A stretch of 64,000 nucleotides of DNA. It comes from Oscillospiraceae bacterium (GTDB lineage: Bacteria > Bacillota > Clostridia > Oscillospirales > Ruminococcaceae). This document shows, piece by piece, positions 1 through 8,713 of this stretch. Made by a program: the position numbers and the translations under genes. Numbering within the stretch: the first letter of the stretch is position 1; every line of letters begins with the position of its first letter. The notes below the pieces were generated by a model, which saw nothing but the letters and a program-made list of their open reading frames with translations, was not told where the DNA came from and did no database searches. The stretch is from contig JAAYNJ010000024.1 in NCBI GenBank assembly GCA_012520915.1, forward strand, positions 112,072 to 176,071. Reading direction: 5' to 3'.

Positions 1-167
1 TAAATTTTTTAGATGAATATAACGACTAAAGGACAGCTCAAATTTATCTGAATACAATCCGTTGAACCGACATCATCGCTCCCGGTTTTGTTTTTCAGCA
101 TAATTTCGAATGCTTTTATATATTTTCCGCTAAAGTGTAAGCATAAAGCTTTTACTGAAATTTGATT

Positions 168-1307
168 TTAATCTTTTTCCATTTGATTTTTTAAACCAAA
201 TAAAACCTCAATATATTCGTCTGGCAGGTCTGCATGTATGTCGTGTGCGGATTTAAAACCTCCGATATATTTACTATTCGGCACTAAATCGACAACCTTC
301 TGTGCGTCTGTTTCGTCCATCGCTGCAAGTAATATTCCGTTCTCATCGTAATATCCGGGGGCGGTCATTTCGCTTGGTGCAACATGCATCACTATGGTAG
401 GGGATTCAATACTTTTCAAAATTTCTTCCAGGTTAAATCCTGTAAACCAGGAAAAGTCATAAAATGTAGCCCCGAACCTCAAATCATAATTGCTCGTTCC
501 GTCCTGCATACTGGCATTCAATGCATATATGGAATTGACCCCCAGCTTAGGTGGATAAAACCATATTTTTGGTACTTGACCGGGGTGTTTATCCAAATAT
601 TTCAAAGCCGGTTCCTTTACAATTTTGTTCCAAGCCTGAGGATCTTTGACATTAAAAACTTCCTGCATATAGTCATTTTCCAATGAATACTCCATAAAAG
701 TTTTTACCTCATTTTGATTGAGGTAATCGTGCATATTTTTAAATCCCAACCATGAGATGGTTTTTTCAGCTCTTCCGGAAAGGGTGGAAAAGAAAGGTCC
801 GTCTTCCAAAATGGTGGCTATGATGTTCTCCGGAGTCTTAGCGGCAACATAAGCGGCAAGTAATGCTCCTGACGAATGACCTGATATATATGCTTTTTCT
901 TTCATAATATTTTTGATAAACCAAATAATATCATTTCCTATTTCCACCGCACTATATTTGTCCGGGTTTTTAGATGAGTTGCCGTGACCGTAGTAATCAA
1001 GAGCATAAACATGAAACTCTTCCGATAATCTGGGGAGTACTTTTGCGTAATCTAAACAGCTTGCTTGTTGACCGTGAAGTAAAAGAAGGTTCGGACCGTT
1101 GTCAGGTCCTTCCAGATAATAAATTTCCGACCCGTCATCCAATTCAGCAATATTTTCAGTGAAACCCAGCTTAAATCCTTTCTTTTCTAAAAACTTATCA
1201 TTGAAAAAATCGTAATTCATATTTCTGTATGCAAAGACAGCAACGGATGTCGCTGCAGTCAAAAAAACTATCCCTACCGATATAATAATCTTAAACTTTC
1301 TCTCCAT
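168..1307 (-). CDS. membrane-anchored alpha/beta hydrolase
   Basis: Alpha/beta-hydrolase-fold protein of about 379 residues; substrate unknown. The start is placed at the ATG at 1307 because it follows an AGGAG site by a few bases; the frame stays open upstream without a better site. An N-terminal hydrophobic segment just after MERKFK looks like an uncleaved membrane anchor, putting the catalytic domain outside the cell. The fold's signatures are visible: LLLHGQ (oxyanion region), YGHGNS, the nucleophile elbow GHSSG, and a late D/H pair near SAHDIHADLP. It lies downstream of a second hydrolase and a TetR-type regulator on the same strand, so it is probably co-transcribed and regulator-controlled. 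Family membership is solid. Esterase, lipase, or haloperoxidase-like activity cannot be told apart from the sequence. Confidence 0.85.
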   Translation of the reverse strand: MERKFKIIISVGIVFLTAATSVAVFAYRNMNYDFFNDKFLEKKGFKLGFTENIAELDDGSEIYYLEGPDNGPNLLLLHGQQASCLDYAKVLPRLSEEFHVYALDYYGHGNSSKNPDKYSAVEIGNDIIWFIKNIMKEKAYISGHSSGALLAAYVAAKTPENIIATILEDGPFFSTLSGRAEKTISWLGFKNMHDYLNQNEVKTFMEYSLENDYMQEVFNVKDPQAWNKIVKEPALKYLDKHPGQVPKIWFYPPKLGVNSIYALNASMQDGTSNYDLRFGATFYDFSWFTGFNLEEILKSIESPTIVMHVAPSEMTAPGYYDENGILLAAMDETDAQKVVDLVPNSKYIGGFKSAHDIHADLPDEYIEVLFGLKNQMEKD

Positions 1308-1420
1308 GTTTAACTCCTGTTGTCGTGTTAGATGAGGCACATTTTTTATATTATAAAATGCCTTTATTGACACATTGTAACGAACAGGAAAATTTTAATG
1401 AAAATCTTCCTGTTCAAATA

Positions 1421-2341
1421 CTATTTATATCGGTTTATAAAATCATCAACTGCTTTATCAATTTCTTCCGCATGTCCCGTCATCATATGCCCGCCGTCCG
1501 GAAAAGAAACAAGTGTGAGGTTGGGAAAACGGTGTTGCACATCTTTTACCTTTTTAAAACTTGCGACAGGGTCGTCTTCGGAATGCAAAATCAAAACCGG
1601 CAATTTTAATTCCTCGATAGGGTACTGTTCAAAGTTTCTCTCCATATCCGGATTTGTTAAACTGCCATCAAGGATAACTCCCGCCTTTCTTTCAGAAACG
1701 GGTTGGATACTGTTTACCGTCGACGCCGGCATACCCATAAGTGAAGGCATAAGAGGACTGATTAAATACATTGCATAATCGGATAATAAAAGTTCGGGCG
1801 GTGCTTGATATTCAATGAAGCTTTCCGGTTTTTCATTTACCGGCATCGCCGAACAAAATAAAATAAGACCTTTGACACGTTCCGGGTAGTCCAGTGCAAA
1901 ACGAATTGCCGGAGTGCCTCCGGCTGATGTCGCCAAGACAAATACCTTTTCGATTTTTAAATAATCGAGCAATTCATTAAAAGCAGCTGCCTGTTCCTTA
2001 GGAGTGCCTTCATCCTTTACAGCGGAACCGAGGTATCCGAATCGCGAAGGTGCCAGCAACCGATTTTTTGATTCTCTATTTTTAACATTATCATACGCCT
2101 GGTCATAACCGCCGAAAATACCGTGAACCGATAAAATTACTTCTCCTTTTCCCGAATCAACATAAATCATCGGACCGTACGACAGGAATGCTGTGCTGGT
2201 CTTACACGAATTCAATTTGTTTCGGGCTTTATGTAATCCGTCGATACAGCGTATTCCTTGAATTATGAAATATAAAACTACTGTCAGTAAAAGACCATAT
2301 AATATCCACTTCATTTTTCTATTTCCGACCTTTTTATTCAT
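1421..2341 (-). CDS. membrane-anchored alpha/beta hydrolase
   Basis: Second alpha/beta hydrolase, 306 residues. A hydrophobic stretch (WILYGLLLTVVLYFIIQG) near residues 12-29 is a probable signal anchor. Fold motifs are SVHGIFGG (oxyanion), a nucleophile elbow ATSAGG, a late aspartate in LHSEDDPV, and a final histidine in DGGHMMTGH, so the catalytic Ser-Asp-His triad appears complete. The start at 2341 has only a distant AAAGGA site; a second ATG nine codons in is equally possible. The gene sits between the TetR-type regulator and the other hydrolase. The two hydrolases are not close copies of each other but have the same architecture, so they may process related extracellular substrates. Specific substrate unknown. 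Confidence 0.85.
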   Translation of the reverse strand: MNKKVGNRKMKWILYGLLLTVVLYFIIQGIRCIDGLHKARNKLNSCKTSTAFLSYGPMIYVDSGKGEVILSVHGIFGGYDQAYDNVKNRESKNRLLAPSRFGYLGSAVKDEGTPKEQAAAFNELLDYLKIEKVFVLATSAGGTPAIRFALDYPERVKGLILFCSAMPVNEKPESFIEYQAPPELLLSDYAMYLISPLMPSLMGMPASTVNSIQPVSERKAGVILDGSLTNPDMERNFEQYPIEELKLPVLILHSEDDPVASFKKVKDVQHRFPNLTLVSFPDGGHMMTGHAEEIDKAVDDFINRYK

Positions 2342-2411
2342 CTTTGTCGTCTAATCCTTTCTCAACTTTAAAAACTTAATTATTCACTTAAATTTTTATT
2401 AATCACATTAT

Positions 2412-3008
2412 TTAAATGTTTAGAATGTCTGTTACGAATCTAAAAAAAAGATAATAATCTTCCTCCAGGCTTAGGTTAAAACCAAACAGTTCATTGCCAA
2501 CTTCGCGATTTAAAAAAGCGGATTGAATTGCGGATAAGAGCATAAAAGCCTTTATCTTACCGGTATTTCCCGGCTCTTTTTGCGAAATCGCTCTAAAGAT
2601 AGCTCTGTAGCTTACAGATGAATTGCTTTCAAGATTCGGCTGTGATAGGTCACCCAGCATGGATATTTTTGATATTTCAGGATTGTTTATTAGAAATGTA
2701 AAAACCCTTGTAGTAAATGATGCCATGTCTTCATTTTCCTCTTCGGAAGCATCTTTTTTATCCGACGAATTATTTATTTCTGAAAAAGTCTTCATAACAT
2801 GAGAAATAATTCGCTGTACACAGATTTCTATGAGTTTCTTCTTTGATCCGAAATGATAGTTGATTAGTCCTACGGCAACACCGGCTTCGTTTGCAATTTC
2901 CCTAACGGTTATATTTTCCGCCAAACCGTCCGAACCTTTGATTAAAGTAATTGTTGTATTGATTATTATTTCCTTTATATTCGTAAATTCCTGAATTTCT
3001 GTTTTCAT
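2412..3008 (-). CDS. TetR/AcrR-family transcriptional regulator
   Basis: 198 residues. The N-terminal 60 residues form the TetR helix-turn-helix (ENITVREIANEAGVAVGLIN, then YHFGSKKKLI), the classic YHF-K-L ending of the recognition helix. The remainder is a divergent helical ligand-binding domain. A good AGGAGG site precedes the ATG at 3008. Two palindromes overlap its promoter, so autorepression is likely. It probably also controls the two downstream hydrolase genes on the same strand. The inducing ligand cannot be inferred. Confidence 0.92.
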   Translation of the reverse strand: MKTEIQEFTNIKEIIINTTITLIKGSDGLAENITVREIANEAGVAVGLINYHFGSKKKLIEICVQRIISHVMKTFSEINNSSDKKDASEEENEDMASFTTRVFTFLINNPEISKISMLGDLSQPNLESNSSVSYRAIFRAISQKEPGNTGKIKAFMLLSAIQSAFLNREVGNELFGFNLSLEEDYYLFFRFVTDILNI

Positions 3009-3021
3009 ACATTCCTCCTGT

Positions 3022-3036
3022 TTGAACGCCGTTCAA
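3022..3036. promoter_or_regulatory. candidate TetR operator 2
   Basis: Perfect palindrome TTGAACG-C-CGTTCAA located between the -10 box and the AGGAGG of the regulator gene, about where transcription starts. It matches the length and symmetry of TetR-family operators. Confidence 0.75.
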
Positions 3037-3040
3037 TATT

Positions 3041-3069
3041 ATTATGCTGAACACTGTTCAATATGTCAA
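3041..3069 (-). promoter_or_regulatory. promoter of the TetR-hydrolase operon
   Basis: Read on the minus strand: -35 TTGACA (3069-3064), a 17-bp spacer, then -10 CATAAT (3046-3041). The spacer holds one regulator palindrome and a second palindrome lies just downstream of the -10. Confidence 0.8.
3048..3060. promoter_or_regulatory. candidate TetR operator 1
   Basis: Perfect palindrome TGAACA-C-TGTTCA lying entirely in the -35/-10 spacer of the regulator's promoter. Its half-site TGAAC is shared with the second palindrome 25 bp away, centre to centre. Confidence 0.75.
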
Positions 3070-3175
3070 GGCATCTTTTTCATTTGCAATATAAATCAGT
3101 GATTACCACGAAACAGACATTAAATGTTCTCTTAAAATGTTTTTGAAAGCTATCCGTCATTGCGGTTATTTGTTT

Positions 3176-3204
3176 TTGTGTTGTATTGGATATTATGCTA
3201 ATAT
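3176..3204 (+). promoter_or_regulatory. candidate promoter of the first ADP-ribosylglycohydrolase-family gene
   Basis: TTGTGT, 17-bp spacer, TAATAT, about 80 bp upstream of the start at 3286. The -35 is imperfect. No riboswitch or operator was recognised in the leader. Confidence 0.45.
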
Positions 3205-3285
3205 TTAAGTGGAGATTAAAGTATATTTAACTACTTTAATACTGTAGATATTCGCTTTAACATTTTTATAGTTTAAGGAGAATTT

Positions 3286-4683
3286 ATGAAGCATGCATGG
3301 GAAATAAACAGAGAAATACTTTTAAATACTGTACCTGAGGTGCAGCACAATGTTTCAGGTGCATGGGAAGAACAGCTTCCTGATTTTGCCGCTGTGGATA
3401 TTGCAGATGTGCGCATGAAGTGTAAATCAAGGGTTCCCGGAAGTTTAGCTCAAGAGCGTGTATTGGTAGGCGGAATTCAGGCAGTTGGAAATATGGGCTA
3501 TGATGTCAGTGAAGCTGAAGCTATGATTCCGGCTTTTTTTGACGCTTATGACAATAATGACAATATTGCTCTCCTGCAAATGGTTCCGAAAATCTACGAA
3601 ACTTTAGGAAGGGCTCCAAAAATCGAAGGTCATCCCTATTGGTCATTTACTCAGTACGATTCATTTGAACAGTACGAAAAGAACGTAACCTTCCCAAAAT
3701 ACGATATTCCGAAATTTGATGATAAAATTCTGTTTGAAAAACTTCATGCCGCCTGGCTGGCTCAAATCGCAGGAGCTGCCGTCGGGACAATGATTGAAGG
3801 TTACTGTACAGACAGACTTCGTGAACATTTCGGTGAAATTCGTGGCTATCTGAGGGAACCATCCACACTTAACGACGATGTCCTGTTTGAATTGGCATTT
3901 CTTGAGGCTTTTGCCGATAAAGGATACGATGTAACTTCAGAAGATATAGCGATGAACTGGCTTGGAAAAATAGAATTTGCTTGGAGCGCCGAAGAAGTTG
4001 CAATGAAAAATTTAAAACGGGGAGTATTCCCGCCAAAGTCCGCTTCACTGAACAATCCATGGAGAGAATGGATTGGCGCCCAAATGAGGGGAGCGATATG
4101 TGGACTTGTTGCCCCCGGAGATCCTTATACCGCAGCAAGATTGGCGTGGATTGACGGTTGCATCTCACATGTCAATAACGGAATTATAGGTGAAATATTT
4201 AATGCGGTAATGACCTCTCTAGCATTTGTTGAAACCGACATTAGGACAATTGTGGAAAAATCCATTGAAATGATTCCAGTTGACAGCGAATACTATTCGG
4301 TAGTCAAGTTCGCACTTGACGAATGTAAAAAGCATAATACATGGGAGCCCGCATGGAGAGCATGTGAAGAAAAGCTTTATAAATACAATTGGATTCATTC
4401 TTATCCTAATGCAGCTTCAGAAGTTGTTTCACTCTGGTTTGCCCGGAATGATTTTGACGAGTGTATGCATATATGTGCTATGTGTGGACAGGATGTCGAC
4501 TGTAACGCCGCTCAAATCGCCACCCTATACGGCGTGATATGGGGATACGACGCAATATCCGAATCCTGGACAAAACCTTTTGACGACAAGTTTGAGAGCG
4601 TTTACAGAGGGTTTGAGGATACTACTATTACGAGGATAGCCAAACTGACATTTGATTCCATAAAAAAGCACATGGTTTTGTAA
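3286..4683 (+). CDS. ADP-ribosylglycohydrolase (ARH/DraG)-family protein
   Basis: 465 residues. The C-terminal two thirds match the ADP-ribosylglycohydrolase fold: AAVGTMIEGY (glycine-rich N-terminal helix), LNDDVLFEL (dinuclear metal-site NDD), SHVNNGIIGEIFNAVM, and the late metal motif GQDVDCNAAQIA (DxDCN, equivalent to the DxDT of DraG/ARH). The first ~140 residues are an extra domain not found in minimal ARH proteins. AAGGAG precedes the ATG. The gene lies just upstream of a BMP-type nucleoside transporter, and a paralogue lies downstream of it. Known ARH proteins hydrolyse ADP-ribosyl bonds; in this context cleavage of an imported nucleoside or ribosylated compound is an inference. Confidence 0.85.
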   Translation: MKHAWEINREILLNTVPEVQHNVSGAWEEQLPDFAAVDIADVRMKCKSRVPGSLAQERVLVGGIQAVGNMGYDVSEAEAMIPAFFDAYDNNDNIALLQMVPKIYETLGRAPKIEGHPYWSFTQYDSFEQYEKNVTFPKYDIPKFDDKILFEKLHAAWLAQIAGAAVGTMIEGYCTDRLREHFGEIRGYLREPSTLNDDVLFELAFLEAFADKGYDVTSEDIAMNWLGKIEFAWSAEEVAMKNLKRGVFPPKSASLNNPWREWIGAQMRGAICGLVAPGDPYTAARLAWIDGCISHVNNGIIGEIFNAVMTSLAFVETDIRTIVEKSIEMIPVDSEYYSVVKFALDECKKHNTWEPAWRACEEKLYKYNWIHSYPNAASEVVSLWFARNDFDECMHICAMCGQDVDCNAAQIATLYGVIWGYDAISESWTKPFDDKFESVYRGFEDTTITRIAKLTFDSIKKHMVL

Positions 4684-4705
4684 CCGTTTGTAAGATTTGA
4701 TTTTA

Positions 4706-4735
4706 TTGACTTATCATTGTATTAAGTTATAGAAT
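4706..4735 (+). promoter_or_regulatory. candidate promoter of the BMP lipoprotein gene
   Basis: TTGACT followed by TATAGA at 16 bp or TAGAAT at 18 bp, about 50 bp before the start at 4784. It would let the abundant binding protein be transcribed separately from the upstream gene. Confidence 0.45.
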
Positions 4736-4783
4736 GTAAATATAGTTAATGGTTTTCATCAAATAAAAATAATTGGAGGAATT

Positions 4784-5953
4784 ATGAAAAAATTATTAGC
4801 AATTCTCTTGTCGCTGATGCTTATAATCGGATTGGCTGCATGTGGCGGAGAAAAGGCTCCTGAAGCCGGTACCGATTCCGGTAAAACCGACGGAGAAAAA
4901 GAAACCGTTGCGGAAGGCAAAGAAGTCCTTAAGGTTGTCAACCTGATAAACGGAAACCTTGGAGACAAGTCTTTCCACGACTCCTGTGAGGCAGGATTGT
5001 CGGCACTTAAAGAAGAAGGTTATATCGAATATAAAACCATCCAGATGGGTGCAACAGAAGCCGACAGACCCAAGTGGAAAAGCACTCTCGAGGAAGTATC
5101 TGAGCAAGGTGAATACGATGTAATCGTTGTTGGAACCTACAACATGCAAGAGTATTTGATTGAAGTCGCGGAGCAGTATCCCGATCAGAAATACATTTCT
5201 TACGACGCCGCTGTCGATTTGCCGAACGTTGCAAGTATAACCTACAAGCAAAACGAACTCGGCTACCTGATAGGAATACTCGCTGCAACATTTACTACCG
5301 ATACATCGATTGAAAATGTAAATGCCGACAAGGTAATAGGATTTATCGGTGGTGGAGACATTCCCGTAATCAACGACTTCCTGGTCGGATACATTGAAGG
5401 CGCAAAATTTGTCGATCCCGACATCAAAGTCGACGCACAGTATGTCGGAGGAACAAGCGGGTGGAGTGATCCCGCAACTGCAAAAGAACTCTCAAACGTT
5501 ATGATTACCCAGTACAAAGTTGATGCTATCTGGAACGTAGCCGGCGGTTCCGGTAACGGAATGGCGGAAGCTTGTGCAGAGCTCGGCGCATGGTTTATCG
5601 GCGTTGACTCCGACCAGGAGCAGGCCTTCTCAGAAGCTCAGCCTGAGTTGGCAGCGGTCACCATAACAAGCGGACTCAAGAGAGTTGACAATTCGCTTAT
5701 CGCGGTCTTCAAAGACATAATTGACAACGGCGCAAGTCCCTGGGGTACAACTACTGAACTCGGTCTTGCCGAGGGTGGTGTAGGTGTCGCAACCGAAGGA
5801 AATTACTCAAAGTTCTTCGGTGATGAAATCAACAAAGTCATTGAAAAAGCAAAAGCGGGTATTGATGATGGAAGTATCGTTGTCAGCAGCGCATTCGGAA
5901 TGGAAACTGCCGAAGTCGAAGCTCTGAGAAACGAAGTATCTCCCAGAAAGTAA
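4784..5953 (+). CDS. BMP-family nucleoside-type ABC transporter substrate-binding lipoprotein
   Basis: 389 residues. Lipoprotein signal peptide with lipobox LAAC and Cys20 as the lipidation site, followed by a Gly/Glu/Lys-rich linker. The mature part is a type-1 periplasmic-binding fold of the BMP/PnrA/Med family, with the typical VNLINGNLGDKSFHDS start and VGTYNMQEYL, IGFIGGGDIP and WFIGVDSDQEQ segments. It is anchored outside the membrane and delivers ligand to the permeases encoded downstream. Characterised family members bind purine or pyrimidine nucleosides. The adjoining nucleoside phosphorylase and DeoC genes support that here. GGAGG lies directly before the ATG. Codon use (many GAC, AAC, GTC) looks richer than in the neighbours, suggesting high expression. 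Confidence 0.92.
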   Translation: MKKLLAILLSLMLIIGLAACGGEKAPEAGTDSGKTDGEKETVAEGKEVLKVVNLINGNLGDKSFHDSCEAGLSALKEEGYIEYKTIQMGATEADRPKWKSTLEEVSEQGEYDVIVVGTYNMQEYLIEVAEQYPDQKYISYDAAVDLPNVASITYKQNELGYLIGILAATFTTDTSIENVNADKVIGFIGGGDIPVINDFLVGYIEGAKFVDPDIKVDAQYVGGTSGWSDPATAKELSNVMITQYKVDAIWNVAGGSGNGMAEACAELGAWFIGVDSDQEQAFSEAQPELAAVTITSGLKRVDNSLIAVFKDIIDNGASPWGTTTELGLAEGGVGVATEGNYSKFFGDEINKVIEKAKAGIDDGSIVVSSAFGMETAEVEALRNEVSPRK

Positions 5954-5990
5954 TATCTGAAATGCTTTAAAGCCTATCGGCTTTAATCGC

Positions 5991-6019
5991 AAAGGGGAGT
6001 TTTACTCCCCTTTGTTTTA
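5991..6019 (+). terminator. attenuator-type terminator between binding protein and ATPase genes
   Basis: Nine-bp GC-rich stem (AAAGGGGAG / CTCCCCTTT, five-base loop) followed by GTTTTAT. A smaller hairpin (5967-5986) precedes it. Partial termination here would give more binding protein than ATPase/permease. Confidence 0.75.
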
Positions 6020-6043
6020 TAAAAAAGTATACAGGGAGGCAAG

Positions 6044-7639
6044 ATGGTAAATTCCGATATTATCGACGGCAAGATTAATGAAAATGATTATGCCGTTAAG
6101 ATGAGCGGTATAACAAAGGTCTATCCGAACGGAATTGCGGCAAATAAAGATGTTGATTTCTTTGTTAGAAAAGGCGAAATTCACGCGCTTATGGGCGAGA
6201 ACGGAGCCGGAAAATCAACCTTGGTTAAAATTCTTTTCGGCATAGAACAACCCACAAGTGGTAAAATTGAGATAAACGGCGAGGAAATTTCAATAACCTC
6301 TCCGCAGGTAGCTATCGGCAAGGGAATCGGCATGGTGCATCAGCACTTTATGTTGGTTCCTTCATTAACTGTTGCTGAAAATGTCGTTTTGGGTATAGAG
6401 CCCCGCAAGGCAAAAACTTTTATTGATTATAAGGAAGCCGTCAAACTGACGGAGGAAATTTCAAAAAAATATAATCTTCATGTCGATCCATATGCTAAAG
6501 TTATGGACATTCCTGTTGGAATGAAACAAAAGGTTGAAATTCTAAAAGCGCTAATTAGAGGTGCAAATATTCTGATACTCGACGAGCCTACCGCCGTACT
6601 GACAACACAGGAAACAGAAGAACTCTTTAAAGAGTTGAAGGCTCTGAAAGAAATCGGGTTTACAATAATATTTATCTCCCACAAATTGAACGAGATAAAG
6701 GAAATAACGGACAGATTGACGATTCTGAGAAACGGACGATATATGGGTGTCTATAACACCGACGAAGTTTCAAAGCAGGATATATCCCGTTTGATGGTCG
6801 GCAGAGACGTAATATTAAGCGTCGAAAAAGATAAGGCTGCACCAAAAGAACCCATTTTAAAAATTGAAAACCTGAGATTCAGGAATCAATGGGGAAAGGA
6901 AGTTCTTAGAGGTGTTTCTCTTAACGTTCGCAGAGGTGAAATACTGGGAATTGCCGGCGTCGAGGGTAATGGACAGCGCGAGTTGGTTGATATTCTCTTT
7001 AACATTGATAAGCCTAATTCAGGAGATATAAGGTTAAACGATAAGAGTCTGATAAACTGCAGTGAATCTGAACTAAGGGAGCTTGGAATTTCATACATTC
7101 CTGAAGACCGAATGACTTATGGTGTTGCTGATTCAGCAACCATCGAAGAAAACCTGATATCGGACAGAATATATGAGAAACGTTTCAGCGGCAAATTAAT
7201 GCTTAATTCCGCAGAGATTGCAAAAGAAAGCGAAAAGCTTATCGAGGATTATCAGATTCTTTGTCGTTCTAGAAAACAGCAGGTTCGCATGCTTTCAGGA
7301 GGAAATATCCAAAAGGTTGTTGTTGCAAGAGAATTCTCAAGCAACCCGGATTTGATAATAGCCGACCAGCCCACAAGGGGAATAGATGTCGGTGCAACCG
7401 AATTTATCAGAAAAAAACTTGTAAGCCTGTCAAGAGAGGGAGCTGCGGTCCTGCTCGTTTCCGCTGACCTTAACGAAGTTATGGAATTGTCCGACAGTTT
7501 GGTTGTGTTTTATGAAGGACAGATAGTTGCATATTTTGAAGATACCTCCACTCTTACCGACATTGAGATGGGGGAATATATGCTGGGTTTAAAGCGCCAA
7601 ACTGATGAAGAGATAAGGAAGGTGACACACATTGATTAG
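6044..7639 (+). CDS. nucleoside/sugar-type ABC transporter, double ATPase subunit
   Basis: 531 residues containing two ABC cassettes in tandem, as in the RbsA/NupO group. The first has Walker A GENGAGKST (51-59), a Q-loop HQHFML, and Walker B ILILDEPTAVL. The second has a degenerate Walker A (GVEGNGQRE near 305), signature LSGGNIQKV near 415, and Walker B IIADQPTRGID. The second site probably hydrolyses ATP poorly, a known feature of this subfamily. It powers import with the two permeases that follow; its stop overlaps the first permease start by 8 bases. AGGGAGG precedes the ATG. Homologous to B. subtilis NupO (YufO). Confidence 0.93.
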   Translation: MVNSDIIDGKINENDYAVKMSGITKVYPNGIAANKDVDFFVRKGEIHALMGENGAGKSTLVKILFGIEQPTSGKIEINGEEISITSPQVAIGKGIGMVHQHFMLVPSLTVAENVVLGIEPRKAKTFIDYKEAVKLTEEISKKYNLHVDPYAKVMDIPVGMKQKVEILKALIRGANILILDEPTAVLTTQETEELFKELKALKEIGFTIIFISHKLNEIKEITDRLTILRNGRYMGVYNTDEVSKQDISRLMVGRDVILSVEKDKAAPKEPILKIENLRFRNQWGKEVLRGVSLNVRRGEILGIAGVEGNGQRELVDILFNIDKPNSGDIRLNDKSLINCSESELRELGISYIPEDRMTYGVADSATIEENLISDRIYEKRFSGKLMLNSAEIAKESEKLIEDYQILCRSRKQQVRMLSGGNIQKVVVAREFSSNPDLIIADQPTRGIDVGATEFIRKKLVSLSREGAAVLLVSADLNEVMELSDSLVVFYEGQIVAYFEDTSTLTDIEMGEYMLGLKRQTDEEIRKVTHID

Positions 7640-8711
7640 TAAAAGGGAGAAGTTTTTTGATATTGCAAGAAGCGCTTCAGCCATAGCCCTTGCCATGGGT
7701 GTCGCATTTGCATTAATTTTATTGACATCAAAAATGCCCGGAGAGGCGATTAAGAGCTTGATAGTAACTCCTTTCTCAACTAAAAGGTATGTTTGGAGAA
7801 TTTTAGAAAGGATGGTACCGCTTGTATTTACCGGATTAGCGGTATGTATCATGTTTTCTTCAAACCAGTTTAACCTTGCCGGAGAAGGAGCATTTTTTGC
7901 GGGCGGTATGACCGGGGCATCAGTTGCCATATATATGAATCTTCCATTCGGACTGCATCCCGTAGTCGCTGTCATATTTGCCGGACTTGTCGGCGCAATA
8001 ATAATGCTTTTGGTTTCTATTTTAAGCGTAAAGCTCGGCGCAAATATGCTGGTAATATCGCTGATGGTAAACTATGTTATTCTTCAGTTTGGAACCCACA
8101 TTAATACCTATGTAATCAGGGACCCGCAATGGGGCGGCAACGGTTCTTATTTAATGCAGAAATCCGCCCTGATTCCACCCATTAAGTACACCACCAGTTA
8201 TGGACTTATATTTGCCGTCTTGATGATAGTTGTTGTAGGTCTATATATCTACCACACAAAATGGGGTTATTCGGTAAGAATGATTGGAGCAAATATTTCG
8301 TTTGCTCAATATTCCGGAATCAAAGTGGACAGTGTCATAATCTCAAGCCAACTCATCGGCGGCGCAATTGCCGCAATGGGGGGCGCCGTCGAAGTATTGG
8401 GATTTTATAAAAGATTCGAATGGAATGCTCTTCCCGGATACGGTTGGACAGGTGTTACGATTGCAATATTGGCAGGCAACAATCCGTGGAAGGTACCTCT
8501 GGCAGCGTTTTTTCTTGCCTACCTGGAGGTGGGTAGCGGACTTATGCAGATTAATGCAGATATTCAGCCTGAAATGCTTGATATTATAAAGGCGATAATC
8601 TTCCTGTTCTTTGCGGCAAAGAATTTCCTTGCGCCGTTGAGGCAGAAGCTGGTCGTTAAAGCCGCTCTCTCTGAACTGAACGAAAACAAATCGGTCGAGG
8701 CGGAGGTTTAA
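7632..8711 (+). CDS. ABC transporter permease, nucleoside type (subunit 1)
   Basis: 359 residues with about eight to nine hydrophobic helices; the fold is that of the BPD_transp_2 permeases (NupP-like). It starts at a TTG at 7632 that overlaps the end of the ATPase gene; AAGGAAGG lies suitably upstream. The conserved cytoplasmic segment GYSVRMIGANISFAQYSGI is the site that contacts the ATPase in this family. It pairs with the next permease to form the heterodimeric channel. Confidence 0.92.
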   Translation: MISKREKFFDIARSASAIALAMGVAFALILLTSKMPGEAIKSLIVTPFSTKRYVWRILERMVPLVFTGLAVCIMFSSNQFNLAGEGAFFAGGMTGASVAIYMNLPFGLHPVVAVIFAGLVGAIIMLLVSILSVKLGANMLVISLMVNYVILQFGTHINTYVIRDPQWGGNGSYLMQKSALIPPIKYTTSYGLIFAVLMIVVVGLYIYHTKWGYSVRMIGANISFAQYSGIKVDSVIISSQLIGGAIAAMGGAVEVLGFYKRFEWNALPGYGWTGVTIAILAGNNPWKVPLAAFFLAYLEVGSGLMQINADIQPEMLDIIKAIIFLFFAAKNFLAPLRQKLVVKAALSELNENKSVEAEV

Positions 8712-8713
8712 AT

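Noticed and set aside
12..167. Fifty-odd open codons in frame after the first hydrolase stop
   Set aside because: A read-through tail has no family match and low-complexity coding; no evidence of a recoded stop.
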